From Phyllobacterium chamaecytisi (lineage in GTDB: Bacteria > Pseudomonadota > Alphaproteobacteria > Rhizobiales > Rhizobiaceae), in assembly GCF_020164455.1 (NCBI RefSeq), contig NZ_JAIQWW010000020.1, positions 61,039 through 125,038 on the forward strand: a DNA stretch of 64,000 nt, given 5' to 3'. Position 1 is the first letter of the stretch. Each line of letters begins with the position of its first letter. This document shows, piece after piece, positions 48,019-57,771 of the stretch. A model generated the notes under the pieces. It made no database searches and was not told where the DNA came from. It saw only the letters and a program-made list of their open reading frames with translations. A program made the position numbers and the translations under genes.

Positions 48019-48044
48019 GGCATACATGCCAAGCAAACGGAATA
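48019..48044. promoter_or_regulatory. Candidate IclR operator, copy 2, plus 12-bp palindrome
   Basis: GGCATACATGCC (48019-48030) is a near-perfect palindrome in the 97-bp iclR/SelA-like divergent gap. It runs into CCA (48029-48031)-N7-GGAATA (48039-48044), the arrangement also found at 41947-41962. Either element could be the regulator's site. Confidence 0.4.
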
Positions 48045-48062
48045 CTCTACAAGGAGAATACC

Positions 48063-49274
48063 ATGACCGACTCTCATATGCCGCCCGATATACGCCAGTC
48101 GCTTGGATTGAGACCCGTGATCAACGTTTCCGGGACAATGACATCACTGGGCGCGTCGATTGTGGTACCGGAGGCGGTCGCCGCTATGAGTGCCATACTC
48201 CCGCAATTTGTGGAAATCAACGATCTGCACAAGATGGCGAGCCCGGTAATCGCACGTCTGACGGGCGGCGATGCGGGCTTTGTCACTGCTTCCTGTTCGG
48301 CCGGGATCAGCCTCGCCGTGGCGGCGACCATGACCGGAAGCGATCTCGCTGCAATCGAGCGGCTGCCGGACACCACCGGTCTGAAGGACGAAGTGATCAT
48401 ACAGACTGGCCATGTCGTCAGCTATGGCGCGCCGGTTGACCAAGGCATCAGGCTTGCGGGCGCGAAGGCGGTACTCATCGGCCAGGCCACATCCTGCTAT
48501 CCGTACCATCTCGACGGTGCCATCAATGAGCGCACGGCTGCCGCTGTTTTCGTGGTGTCGCACCACACTGTCCAGTATGGACTGATCGCCCTGAAGAAGT
48601 TTGCCGAGGTTTGCCACGCGCGCGGCGTTCCGGTCATCGTCGACGCCGCTTCCGAATACGATCTGAAAATCTTTCTCGCGGAGGGTGCCGACATCGCGCT
48701 CTATTCCTCGCACAAGTTCCTCGGCGGACCAACGGGCGGTATTGTTGCCGGGCGCAAGGATCTGGTTCGCAATGCGTTCCTGCAGAATATGGGCATTGGC
48801 CGCGGCATGAAGCTTGGCAAGGAAAGCATCCTTGGCACTATCGCAGCACTCGAAGCCTGGGAGAAGCGCGACCATGCCGGTATCCGCGAAAAGGAAACCG
48901 GTTATCTCGATCTGTGGAAGCAGACGCTGTCGGGCAAGCCCGGCGTCACCGCCGAGATCGAACCGGATCCAACCCACAATCCGCTCGACCGTTTGCGGGT
49001 GACCGTCAACCCGCAGGAAGCGCATATCACAGCGTGGGATCTTGCCGATGCGCTGGCGCGAGGTGCGCACCCGATCATCGTCCGCGATCACGAAGCCGAG
49101 CACGGATTTTTCTATATGGATCCATGCAATCTGCATCCGGGCGAGGAGAAAATCGTGGCGAGCCGTCTCGACGAGGAGCTGAGCAAGGCACGAGCCTCGA
49201 ACGAGATCATCGCAAGCCCGTTCGAAGAACGTTACGCCCGTCGTATGGCTGGTCTGATGCGTTGGCCAGATTGA
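48063..49274 (+). CDS. SelA-like PLP-dependent lyase/aminotransferase-fold enzyme
   Basis: 403 aa. N-terminal [14 protein letters not shown] and the late [16 protein letters not shown], whose lysine should carry PLP, place it in the SelA/D-glucosaminate-6-phosphate ammonia-lyase group, not true selenocysteine synthase (no sel genes around, and it is shorter). Members of this group usually remove ammonia or water from amino-containing acids by alpha,beta-elimination. An AAGGAG site lies 7 nt before the ATG. Next to RidA and an amidohydrolase it could process the released amino compound. Confidence 0.85.
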   Translation: MTDSHMPPDIRQSLGLRPVINVSGTMTSLGASIVVPEAVAAMSAILPQFVEINDLHKMASPVIARLTGGDAGFVTASCSAGISLAVAATMTGSDLAAIERLPDTTGLKDEVIIQTGHVVSYGAPVDQGIRLAGAKAVLIGQATSCYPYHLDGAINERTAAAVFVVSHHTVQYGLIALKKFAEVCHARGVPVIVDAASEYDLKIFLAEGADIALYSSHKFLGGPTGGIVAGRKDLVRNAFLQNMGIGRGMKLGKESILGTIAALEAWEKRDHAGIREKETGYLDLWKQTLSGKPGVTAEIEPDPTHNPLDRLRVTVNPQEAHITAWDLADALARGAHPIIVRDHEAEHGFFYMDPCNLHPGEEKIVASRLDEELSKARASNEIIASPFEERYARRMAGLMRWPD

Positions 49275-49288
49275 CTGGAGGATAGCTC

Positions 49289-51103
49289 ATGGAAAAGTCC
49301 ATCGCTCCCGTTCTCTCGGTTTCGAACTTGACCACATCGTTCTTGGCCGATGGTCAATGGCGGCCGGTCGTGCGCAACGTCTCCTTCGACGTTGCGCCCG
49401 GCGAAACTGTGGCAATTGTCGGCGAGTCCGGGTCCGGCAAGAGCGTCACATCGCTTTCTGTCATGCGACTTCTGCAAAAGGACAAGAGCCGTATCGAGGG
49501 GAAAATCATGCTGGGCGGAAAGGACATTCTCGCCCTGCCGGAGAACCAGATGCGCGGTGTCCGCGGCAATGATGTCGCGATGATCTTCCAAGAACCAATG
49601 ACCAGCCTCAATCCGCTGTTTACGGTGGGTCAGCAGATCAGCGAGGCATTGCTTTGTCATCACAACATGTCGCGTGCCGAGGCAAAGGCGGAAACCATCC
49701 GGCTTCTTGAAAAGGTGCGGATACCTGCTGCGAAATCGCGATTCAATGAATATCCCCATCGCTTCTCGGGCGGGATGCGACAGCGCGTGATGATTGCGAT
49801 GGCGCTGGCGAGCAAACCAAAACTGCTTATCGCGGATGAACCGACGACAGCTCTGGACGTGACCATTCAAGGCCAGATACTTGATCTTATAAAACTGCTG
49901 CAAGACGAGGAGGGCACCTCTGTTCTCTTTATCACCCACGATATGGGTGTCGTGGCAGAGATCGCCGACCGGACCGTGGTCATGTACAATGGCGAGGCGG
50001 TCGAAACCGGCAAGACCGAGGATATCTTCGCACGGCCGCAGCATCCCTACACACGTTCGCTGCTGTCAGCAGTTCCGGTTCTGGGCTCGATGAAAGGACG
50101 TGAGCGGCCTTTGCGATTTCCGGTAGTCGATCGCGCTACAGGCACATCCGATACACCGGTCGAAGCGGCCGATACGGTGCAGGCGGGGGTCCAGCCGCTT
50201 CTCGACGTGCGCAATCTTACGACGCGTTTCAACATCCATTCCGGCATGTTCGGCCAGCTTGAGGGACGGGTGCACGCCGTCGAAAATCTGTCCTTCACCT
50301 TGCAGCCCGGCGAAACCCTTTCGCTCGTTGGCGAATCCGGCTGCGGAAAATCAACGACGGGACGCTCGATCATGCGCCTCGTCCAAGCGCAAGCCGGCGA
50401 AGTGCTGCTCAATGGCCAGGACGTGCTGACCATGGACCAGAAGCAGTTGCGCGACATGCGCCAGACCATGCAGATGATTTTCCAGGACCCGTTCGCCAGC
50501 CTCAATCCTCGTATGACGGTCGGCGCGGCCATTGCCGAGCCGTATCTGGAACACAAGCTTGGAACCCGTGCCGAAGCACGTGAGCGTGTGGCGGATCTAC
50601 TGGAGCGTGTGGGCCTCACGCCAGCAATGGCAAGTCGCTATCCGCATGAATTCTCCGGCGGCCAGCGTCAGCGCGTCTGCATTGCCCGCGCATTGGCACT
50701 CGACCCGAAGATTATCGTTGCTGACGAATCCGTATCGGCACTCGACGTCTCGATAAAGGCGCAGGTCATCAACCTTCTGCTCGACCTGCAGGCTAGCCTG
50801 AACCTCGCCTATCTGTTTATCTCGCACGATATCGCCGTGGTCGAACGGGTCAGCCACCGCATCGCGGTAATGTATCTTGGCGAAATCGTCGAAATCGGGC
50901 CCCGCGCGGCGATCTTCGAAAATCCGCAGCATCCCTATACGAAAAAGCTGATTTCAGCAGTGCCTGTTCCGGATCCTTCGCGGCGAGGTGTAAAGCGGCC
51001 TGTGTCCAATGACGAGATCAAAAGCCCCGTTCGAGCGCCGGATTTCGCAGTTCCGATCCGTCAATATGCCGAGGTTTCGTCGGGACATCTGGTTCAGCTC
51101 TGA
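49289..51103 (+). CDS. Dipeptide-type ABC transporter ATPase, DppD-DppF fusion
   Basis: 604 aa with two complete ABC units, as in GsiA. Unit 1 (about 8-260): GESGSGKSVTSLSV, FSGGMRQRVMIAMALA, LLIADEPTTALDVTIQ. Unit 2 (about 310-560): GESGCGKSTTGRSIM, FSGGQRQRVCIARALA, IIVADESVSALDVS. Both carry the oligopeptide-transporter C-terminal extension (HPYTRSLLSAVP and HPYTKKLISAVP). It completes the importer whose other subunits lie 4 kb upstream, and is co-transcribed with the SelA-like gene (14-nt gap). Confidence 0.95.
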   Translation: MEKSIAPVLSVSNLTTSFLADGQWRPVVRNVSFDVAPGETVAIVGESGSGKSVTSLSVMRLLQKDKSRIEGKIMLGGKDILALPENQMRGVRGNDVAMIFQEPMTSLNPLFTVGQQISEALLCHHNMSRAEAKAETIRLLEKVRIPAAKSRFNEYPHRFSGGMRQRVMIAMALASKPKLLIADEPTTALDVTIQGQILDLIKLLQDEEGTSVLFITHDMGVVAEIADRTVVMYNGEAVETGKTEDIFARPQHPYTRSLLSAVPVLGSMKGRERPLRFPVVDRATGTSDTPVEAADTVQAGVQPLLDVRNLTTRFNIHSGMFGQLEGRVHAVENLSFTLQPGETLSLVGESGCGKSTTGRSIMRLVQAQAGEVLLNGQDVLTMDQKQLRDMRQTMQMIFQDPFASLNPRMTVGAAIAEPYLEHKLGTRAEARERVADLLERVGLTPAMASRYPHEFSGGQRQRVCIARALALDPKIIVADESVSALDVSIKAQVINLLLDLQASLNLAYLFISHDIAVVERVSHRIAVMYLGEIVEIGPRAAIFENPQHPYTKKLISAVPVPDPSRRGVKRPVSNDEIKSPVRAPDFAVPIRQYAEVSSGHLVQL

Positions 51104-51188
51104 TCAAGCCGGGGCTTGAGACATTGGCCTGATCGTGACATGACATTGCGAGAGCTGCCCCATCATCAGGCGCAGAGCAGGAAAAGCC

Positions 51189-52385
51189 ATGTCCAAGCCC
51201 TTTATCGATCACCTGTCTTCCGAACTCGAGGGGCTGAAACAGTCCGGGCTTTATAAGACCGAACGCGTCATCACCTCCAAACAAGCCGGACAGATCGTTG
51301 TCGATTCCGGTGAAAAGGTGCTCAACTTCTGCGCCAATAATTATCTCGGACTTGCCGACAACGAAGAACTTGCCGCAGCGGGCAAGGCCGCACTCGACCG
51401 CTACGGCTACGGCATGGCTTCGGTACGCTTCATCTGCGGTACGCAAGAGGAACACAAGCAGCTTGAAGCCCGCATCTCCAGCTTCCTCGGTTTGGAGGAC
51501 ACAATCCTTTATTCCAGCTGTTTCGACGCCAATGGCGGCCTATTTGAAACTTTGCTCGGTGAGGAAGACGCAATTATCTCCGACGCTCTCAACCATGCCT
51601 CGATTATCGATGGCGTGCGTCTGTCCAAGGCCAAACGTTTCCGCTACGCCAACAATGACATGGCGGCGCTGGAAGAAGAATTGAAGAAAGCTGAAGGCAG
51701 TCGCTTCAAGATGATTGCGACCGACGGCGTATTCTCGATGGACGGCATCATCGCCAATCTGCAGGGCGTCTGCGACCTCGCCGACAAATATGGTGCCATG
51801 GTCATGGTGGACGACAGCCATGCCGTCGGCTTTGTTGGCAAAAACGGTCGCGGCTCAGCCGAACATTGCGGTGTCGAGGGCCGTGTCGATATCATAACTG
51901 GCACCCTGGGTAAGGCACTGGGTGGGGCTTCAGGCGGCTATACATCCGGCAAGAGCGAGGTGGTCGACTGGCTGCGTCAGCGCTCGCGGCCCTATCTTTT
52001 TTCAAACACGCTCGCGCCTGTCATTGCGGCAGCATCGCTGAAAGTGTTCGATCTGATTGACCAGGGCGCGGACCTGCGCGCGCGCCTCGCCGCCAATGCC
52101 GCGCATTTTCGCCGCGATATGACAAAGCTTGGCTTTAATCTGGCCGGCGCCGATCATCCTATCATTCCGGTGATGCTTGGCGAAGCGACGCTGGCGCAGA
52201 AAATGGCGTCGCGCATGCTCGAAAAGGGCGTTTATGTCATCGGTTTCGCCTTCCCTGTGGTGCCAAAAGGCCAAGCTCGTATCCGCACCCAAATGTCCGC
52301 CGCCCACACCACGGAAGACGTTGCTCGGGTGATCGAGGTTTTTGCTGAAGTCGGGCGTGATCTTGGCATCATCGGAGCGAAATAG
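51189..52385 (+). CDS. kbl: 2-amino-3-ketobutyrate CoA ligase (glycine C-acetyltransferase)
   Basis: 398 aa, normal length. PLP lysine Lys242 in [27 protein letters not shown] near 46-58 and [15 protein letters not shown] near 208-222 are hallmarks of the alpha-oxoamine synthase group. Converts 2-amino-3-ketobutyrate plus CoA to glycine and acetyl-CoA. One base separates its stop from the tdh ATG, giving the classical kbl-tdh operon. Confidence 0.97.
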   Translation: MSKPFIDHLSSELEGLKQSGLYKTERVITSKQAGQIVVDSGEKVLNFCANNYLGLADNEELAAAGKAALDRYGYGMASVRFICGTQEEHKQLEARISSFLGLEDTILYSSCFDANGGLFETLLGEEDAIISDALNHASIIDGVRLSKAKRFRYANNDMAALEEELKKAEGSRFKMIATDGVFSMDGIIANLQGVCDLADKYGAMVMVDDSHAVGFVGKNGRGSAEHCGVEGRVDIITGTLGKALGGASGGYTSGKSEVVDWLRQRSRPYLFSNTLAPVIAAASLKVFDLIDQGADLRARLAANAAHFRRDMTKLGFNLAGADHPIIPVMLGEATLAQKMASRMLEKGVYVIGFAFPVVPKGQARIRTQMSAAHTTEDVARVIEVFAEVGRDLGIIGAK

Positions 52386-52386
52386 C

Positions 52387-53421
<1,035 letters not shown>

Positions 53422-53472
53422 GTAAGGGCGTCGTTCCGACAGGACAATGTTTCGGTGAAGTAGCCACCCTCC

Positions 53473-53507
53473 ACCCGAAAGGATCTTGAAGAGCCAACAT
53501 TTCGGGT
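53473..53507 (+). terminator. Weak stem-loop downstream of tdh
   Basis: ACCCGAAA (53473-53480) and TTTCGGGT (53500-53507) can pair, but the 19-nt loop is long and only a short T stretch follows. It may be the end of the kbl-tdh transcript. Confidence 0.35.
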
Positions 53508-54147
53508 TTAACAAGCGGGGGGCGCGATGATACCCGGTGGCCGGCCGAAACGGGAAACAGCAGTATCAAGCAAGACGACAAACCTCGAACGGGGGGCGGG
53601 TGCTTTTACTTTGGTGCGGATGCTCCCCTTTACTTATGTAAACGGCGTTACCCATCTTTGCCTACAACGCGGTACCCATGCTGAAGAACTCCCGATTGCG
53701 ATCGAGACCATCTTCGCTGTCCTCGTGCACCGCGCGCGGACAGGAAATCTCTCCGCGTTGATCCGCATGCACGCGCGAGGCGAGGGGCAGGTTGTTTTGG
53801 TACTGGCAGCCCCCGGACAGCGCCGTCCCTCCTCAAATACACTGGCCCGGACATCCGACCCACGCGCATCTTCAGCAACTGAAAGATAACGTCGAAAATT
53901 TACTTCATAGACGGTTTTTCGTGCGCGCGCTTCGCGCCGCGGGGCTTCCTGGTCCCGACAGGAACTAAACGCGGGTTAATGTGTAAAGGGATGTGCATTT
54001 TTCAGCGAACCGAACCAAGTCGGAAATGCAGGCACTTAATCAGTGACGGACACGGCTATTGAAATCTACTCATTGGATACCCAACTACCTCATCCACCCG
54101 TCGATGAGAAATCGAGTTGCCAGCAATGACGCTTGCTTTCTCCGGGA
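53508..54147. other. 640-bp non-coding stretch
   Basis: I see no convincing gene. An open frame at 53527-53889 (+) has no ribosome site and a composition rich in Arg, Ala and Thr with no domain. A short inverted repeat TTCCTG...CAGGAA lies near 53946-53964. This marks the border between the catabolic genes and the decayed region. Confidence 0.5.
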
Positions 54148-54187
54148 AAAAAGGGCGCTCCCCTCGAACGGGTCGAGCGCCCTTTTT
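54148..54187. terminator. Bidirectional intrinsic terminator
   Basis: AAAAAGGGCGCTC (54148-54160) pairs perfectly over 13 bp with 54175-54187 (ending in T5) around a 14-nt loop. Perhaps the terminator of a lost upstream gene; it lies 13 bp before the next start codon and fixes that start downstream of it. Confidence 0.85.
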
Positions 54188-54199
54188 GTAGCCCTATTC

Positions 54200-54910
54200 A
54201 TGAGGCAGTTTAGTTCCATCGAGCAGCTAATGTTTTCTGACCTCCTGCAGAAATGCCTGGACGCAGAATTCGACGATACGTATCCCGAAAATGGATCGTT
54301 CTTGCTCCAAACGCGGCGCGGCCGACAATATTGGTATTACAGGGGATTTTCCGCAGACCCTCAGGGAGGAGCAGGACAGCAATATCTCAAATATGTGGGT
54401 CCAAAAGGCAATGAGGAATTGGACAAACGTGTTCAACATTTTCTCGCTTCAAAACTCAGGCAAGCAGGGATGCCATCGCCCATCGCAATTGAAGGCCAAG
54501 TTGTTCAAGCGTTGTCGAAGGCGGGAATGTTTAAGCTTCGTTCGGTGTTGGTTGGTTCCGTGGCGTTCCAAACTTATGGAGGCCTTCTCGGAGTCCGGTT
54601 GCCCGACCTTACAATGCGCACAGATGACATTGATGTTGCCCAGTATTTCAGCGTCTCCCAGCAAATCGACGACAAAATCGAAAACCTGGAGCAAGCGTTG
54701 AACTCGGTCGATGATAGTTTCTCGCCCGTTTTCCATCCTAATGAACCCAAACTGGATTCGGCAGCCAATGAAACAGTCGAAATTGCAGTTGCGGCAAATG
54801 CGATCAACGCGCTTCACAACTGGTGCCTGCTCTCGGGTAGACGTCAGTCAGCGTATTCTCAAGGCCTGTATTACTCATTTCCTGTCACACTTATTACTCA
54901 TTTTACCTGA
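54200..54910 (+). pseudogene. Truncated GSU2403-like nucleotidyltransferase-fold protein (NTP_transf_8)
   Basis: 236 aa from the ATG at 54200. RRGRQYWYYRGF near residues 36-47, LVGSVAFQTYGGLLGVRLPD near 120-139 and TDDIDVAQYFSV near 144-155 match the NTP_transf_8 family, where the DID-type aspartates bind metal. Family proteins are usually clearly longer. After the HPNEP segment (about residue 180) similarity is lost and the tail reads like unrelated sequence, so the C-terminal part is missing or replaced. The function of the family is poorly known; it is common in mobile DNA. Confidence 0.6.
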
Positions 54911-54936
54911 CGTCTAATACACATTCCCCCACGTTT

Positions 54937-55140
54937 ACCAAGGGCGAGGTGAAGAATTGATCTCAAGCAGAAGAAGGTTACCATCAACCATGAGGAACTC
55001 AAAAGTTTGGACATGCCAGCAATGAGGATGGTGTTAGTTGTCAGCGACAATGCTCTGCTTGCCAAGGCAAAACAGGGCCAAAGCGCCCGAATTTCGCCGA
55101 GAAGGTCAACGGCAAGCTCACGGTAACTCAGATTAAATAA
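54937..55140 (+). pseudogene. Relic of CusF-like periplasmic copper-binding protein (two frameshifts)
   Basis: Reading across frames restores a CusF-type domain: TKGEVK in one frame (54937-54954), then IDLKQKKVTINHEELKSLDM and PAMRMVLVVSDNALLAKAKQ in the +1 frame (54956-55072), then NFAEKVNGKLTVTQIK and a TAA stop back in the first frame (55090-55140). The VTINHEELKSLDMPAM stretch with its His, Asp-Met and Met residues is the copper/silver-binding core of CusF. Two indels and the lack of an upstream signal peptide make this a non-functional relic. A minus-strand open frame over the same bases (54898-55350) is its shadow. Confidence 0.72.
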
Positions 55141-55353
55141 TTCCCGGCAACCGATTGTTATCAGCGGCTCGGCAAGACGCCAGCGGCTGTACATAGTCGC
55201 TGGCGTTATTTTTTTGGAAAGACTGAAGCGCTTATACCCTTGTTGATCTCGATTTTGAACCGAAACACCGCAGATAAGTGTTCCGCGCGGCAAGCCCGAT
55301 CGAAGGGCGGGTGGGTCCAGCGGACAGAACTCGAAAACGTCCTTCTTCACAAT

Positions 55354-55989
55354 CTAACCCGCAGGCCCGGTGTAACCAATCGCATTCGGCCCCCCATTCA
55401 TCTCTCGAAGCTTGGTTATGTACTGCTGCGGACGCAGCAAGTGGCCGGGCACTTTATAGCCCATGGACCGCGCAATGTCGCCCACGAAGGCATTGCAGTT
55501 ATACGTGGTCGCTTGCCAAAAGTGCGAACTGGCCTTCAGTTTGCGTATGTAGGCAACGACTTTATTGTATTCGGCTTCGCTCAACATGACCCGCCAGCTC
55601 GCCGACCTGTACCTGTCGTCCAGATCACCGTCGCTTTCCCCGGTCTCAGCCGGCACGGGTATGTAATGACCAAGAATGTAGGGAACGACACTATCTGTAG
55701 CTGGGGCAAGGCCGGAGACTTCGGGATTGATCATTTGGCCCGCCTCGTCCAGACGGCCAAAAATCACGAAAGTGTGGCCGTAGGTGAGGGCATACCGGGA
55801 GCGGAACTCAATGAAGTATTGCCCTTCCTTCTGTTGAAGTGACGAAGTGGGTGAGGGAGCGCCGACTGCCATCGAGCCTTGATTGTTGTAGGTCACGACA
55901 TTCGGCTTGATTCCAGTATTCGACACACATCCCTCTACCGCCAGGGCAAGCAAGGCTACAAAGACTAGACGACCATTTGCATTCATCAT
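55354..55989 (-). CDS. Predicted lipoprotein with permuted papain-like (NlpC/P60-type) features
   Basis: 211 aa. Signal peptide MMNANGRLVFVALLALAVEG followed by lipobox Cys21. The body has YGHTFVIFGRLDEAG (His near 71) and later TYNCNAFVGDIARSMG (Cys near 165). The order His before Cys, with NCxxFV, recalls circularly permuted papain-fold NlpC/P60 enzymes such as YiiX/YaeF; this is inference. Anchored in the inner leaflet of the outer membrane or the inner membrane. Neighbours do not indicate a role. Confidence 0.7.
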   Translation of the reverse strand: MMNANGRLVFVALLALAVEGCVSNTGIKPNVVTYNNQGSMAVGAPSPTSSLQQKEGQYFIEFRSRYALTYGHTFVIFGRLDEAGQMINPEVSGLAPATDSVVPYILGHYIPVPAETGESDGDLDDRYRSASWRVMLSEAEYNKVVAYIRKLKASSHFWQATTYNCNAFVGDIARSMGYKVPGHLLRPQQYITKLREMNGGPNAIGYTGPAG

Positions 55990-56470
55990 TCATTCCCGAA
56001 CTCGAGGAGCGAACACCGTCTCAGCGACTGAGCCGTCGTTGTCGCTCGCCACGCATGTGCCTGGACTGAAAACCGCTAGTACGACAACTACCGCGATCAG
56101 AAATTCACCGGACGATCTCGTTCCCCAACAAGAGTAGGCGAACACCTGCAAATTACCACAGAAAGCGGTGAAGGCTAACGGCCGATGCAAGGCACAGTTA
56201 GTTTCACACAGGAACCAACGGTTCCAACATTGCTGCTCGCGCCCTGATCGCTTGTGCATCCAGCCAAGCGGGAAAACCCCGATCGATATGGGCTTCATAG
56301 GCGGATTTTGGTTTGAGCCTACTAACTCAACCTGTTCGTGCCACAAGTACGATGGCGGTATAAGCTGATGGGTTCAGCTAGTGCTCAACGTGAACGCATT
56401 TTCCGTGATCAGCCAAGACCTCAATGACCCCGGCATTCGGAGACTTGGCCATGTTTGCACCCTTCGACCA
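55990..56470. other. 480-bp region without an assured gene
   Basis: A minus-strand frame from a GTG near 56146 to the TGA at 55990 (about 52 aa) has a hydrophobic stretch FLIAVVVVLAVFSPGTCVAS and ends at the base before the lipoprotein start. It might encode a small exported peptide, but it has no clear ribosome site. Nothing else is supported. Confidence 0.3.
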
Positions 56471-56698
56471 TTATTTCGGATACGCAGCCTTAACGCGCTC
56501 AAGGGTGGCCCCGCGTCTCGCGCCTGCCGAGAGCCCTGCCGCGATGGCAGCAGGTGTGGAAATGACGAGTGCGCAAGGGCAACCGATCAATAGGGTCGCG
56601 AGTCCTTTGTAGACCCACTCGCTCCATAACCCACCCAACAGCAGTGGTGGCAACACGGCAACGAGTGCTGCCACCATCTTGGCCGCCCTGTCTGTCAA
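56471..56698 (-). pseudogene. Fragment of a P1B-type heavy-metal ATPase
   Basis: About 75 residues corresponding to the middle of a ZntA/CadA/CopA-type pump: VAVLPPLLLGGLWSEWVYKG, LLIGCPCALVISTPAAIAAG and LSAGARRG. The CPC metal-binding motif in the sixth helix is intact. The parts before (metal-binding domain, actuator) and after (DKTGT phosphorylation motif, ATP-binding domain) are missing; after GARRG the sequence turns unrelated and stops. The WSEWVYKG helix favours the Zn/Cd/Pb-type subgroup. Clearly a relic. Confidence 0.82.
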
Positions 56699-56707
56699 AA
56701 TCCCGAA

Positions 56708-56842
56708 TTAGCTCGCCCAATAGCCAATGAACTGACCGCACGAACTGCAGTGAATGGGTGTCACATTGCGCACGTCGTCGGGAATATCCAGATAGATAGT
56801 CCCACAGGCTTTGCAGTCCAGCTTGTGATTCAGGCGCTCCAT
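56708..56842 (-). CDS. Small zinc-ribbon-like protein
   Basis: 44 aa from the ATG at 56842, preceded by AAGGGG. Two CxxC knuckles (CKACG near residue 10 and CSSCG near 34) spaced 20 residues apart form a likely zinc ribbon. No other domain. The open frame extends upstream to 56962 without a ribosome site. Its stop lies 9 bp before the ATPase fragment. Function unknown. Confidence 0.6.
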   Translation of the reverse strand: MERLNHKLDCKACGTIYLDIPDDVRNVTPIHCSSCGQFIGYWAS

Positions 56843-57026
56843 TTCAAATGCCCCTTGAAACAGAAATGCAGAGTATCGGTCTGTGAGGCGATCTTGGTGT
56901 CGCGGCGCTGTGCAATTCCGGACACCGTCAATTCCTGTTCTCAGCTTTGGCAACGAGAACATCTTCGTCTCGTATGCCTTGATCGAATAGCTTCATTACT
57001 GTTTGTGCCAGCCGTTCAGCATTCAC

Positions 57027-57218
57027 ATGCTCTCTCGGACACCGAATTTGAGTGACGATGAAAAGCCCAAGGGTGCTCGAATTATTGACTGGCAACTCAA
57101 GCGGCCGGAGTACAGGGAAGCATTGCGCTCCCGGTTCCTGACGCCTCCGGATAACAAGATACTCGATCAGCTGTTGAAGCGGTTGGAGGAAGCCGAACGC
57201 AATCAGGCCAAAAAATGA
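57027..57218 (+). CDS. Hypothetical basic protein
   Basis: About 63 aa from the ATG at 57027 (an ATG at 57003 is possible; neither has a clear ribosome site). Strongly charged, with a C-terminal amphipathic helix ILDQLLKRLEEAERNQAKK. No family recognised. The overlapping minus-strand frame 56928-57338 is judged less likely, although its last 35 residues look protein-like. Confidence 0.4.
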   Translation: MLSRTPNLSDDEKPKGARIIDWQLKRPEYREALRSRFLTPPDNKILDQLLKRLEEAERNQAKK

Positions 57219-57242
57219 TTGTTCGCACCTAAGCTTGAATTG

Positions 57243-57267
57243 GGAACGATCAATTTGGCTGCGAGTT
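57243..57267 (+). promoter_or_regulatory. EcfG-type general-stress promoter of the DUF892 gene
   Basis: GGAAC (57243-57247), 17 bp, then GTT (57265-57267), matching the alphaproteobacterial EcfG/RpoE2 consensus GGAAC-N16/17-(c)GTT. It is 33 bp before the ATG of a stress-type ferritin-like gene, the class usually under this sigma factor. Confidence 0.7.
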
Positions 57268-57300
57268 GTTGAGGTGCTAAATTGAAACCGGAGCATAAAT

Positions 57301-57771
57301 ATGAAAACACTTGCCGAGCTATTCGAACACACCCTCAAAGATGTTTATTACGCCGAGAATGCCATCGCAAAAGCACTTCCAAAAGTATCCAGCGCGGTAA
57401 AAAACGTAGAGCTTAAAAAGACCTTGGATGAGCACCTTGCAGAAACAAAGGGCCAGATCAAAACCTTGGAAAAGGTTTTTAAGACCATTGGCGTAAAGGC
57501 AGCAGGCGAGAAATGCGATGCGACAGACGGGCTTCTAAAAGAGACCGACGGTATTCTTGCGGAAGCCCAGGGTGTTGCCTTGGAAGCTGGTGCATTGGCA
57601 GCCTGTCAAGCCGTGGAGCATTATGAAATCGCCCGTTATGGCTCGCTGCGCGAATGGGCTAAAGTGCTCGGTAATGAGGAGGCCCATGTTCTCTTAAGTG
57701 AGATTCTCGACCAGGAAAAAGCCGCAAACAACAAGCTCACAAACTTGGCTGTAACCACTATCAACAAATAG
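57301..57771 (+). CDS. DUF892 (YciE/YciF-like) ferritin-like protein
   Basis: 156 aa, almost wholly alpha-helical. Expected four-helix-bundle ligands: Glu19 (VYYAENAIAKAL), Glu44-His45 and Glu48 (LDEHLAETKGQI), EHYEIARY and EILDQEKAAN. DUF892 proteins are stress-induced ferritin-like proteins thought to bind two metal ions; enzymatic role uncertain. The ribosome site CCGGAG lies 8 nt upstream, and the EcfG-type promoter before it fits general-stress control. Confidence 0.92.
   Translation: MKTLAELFEHTLKDVYYAENAIAKALPKVSSAVKNVELKKTLDEHLAETKGQIKTLEKVFKTIGVKAAGEKCDATDGLLKETDGILAEAQGVALEAGALAACQAVEHYEIARYGSLREWAKVLGNEEAHVLLSEILDQEKAANNKLTNLAVTTINK

Noticed and set aside
48063..49274. True selenocysteine synthase (selA)
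   Set aside because: Only the SelA-like fold is shared; no selB, selD or tRNA-Sec nearby and the neighbours are catabolic.
53527..53889. 120-aa open frame after tdh
   Set aside because: No ribosome site, no domain, biased composition; kept as non-coding.
54898..55350. 150-aa open frame on the minus strand
   Set aside because: It is the shadow of the CusF relic on the plus strand; no ribosome site or domain.
56928..57338. 136-aa minus-strand frame overlapping the hypothetical gene 57027-57218
   Set aside because: The last 35 residues look protein-like (NAERLAQTVMKLFDQGIRDE), but no start or ribosome site supports it; left undecided in favour of the plus-strand gene.
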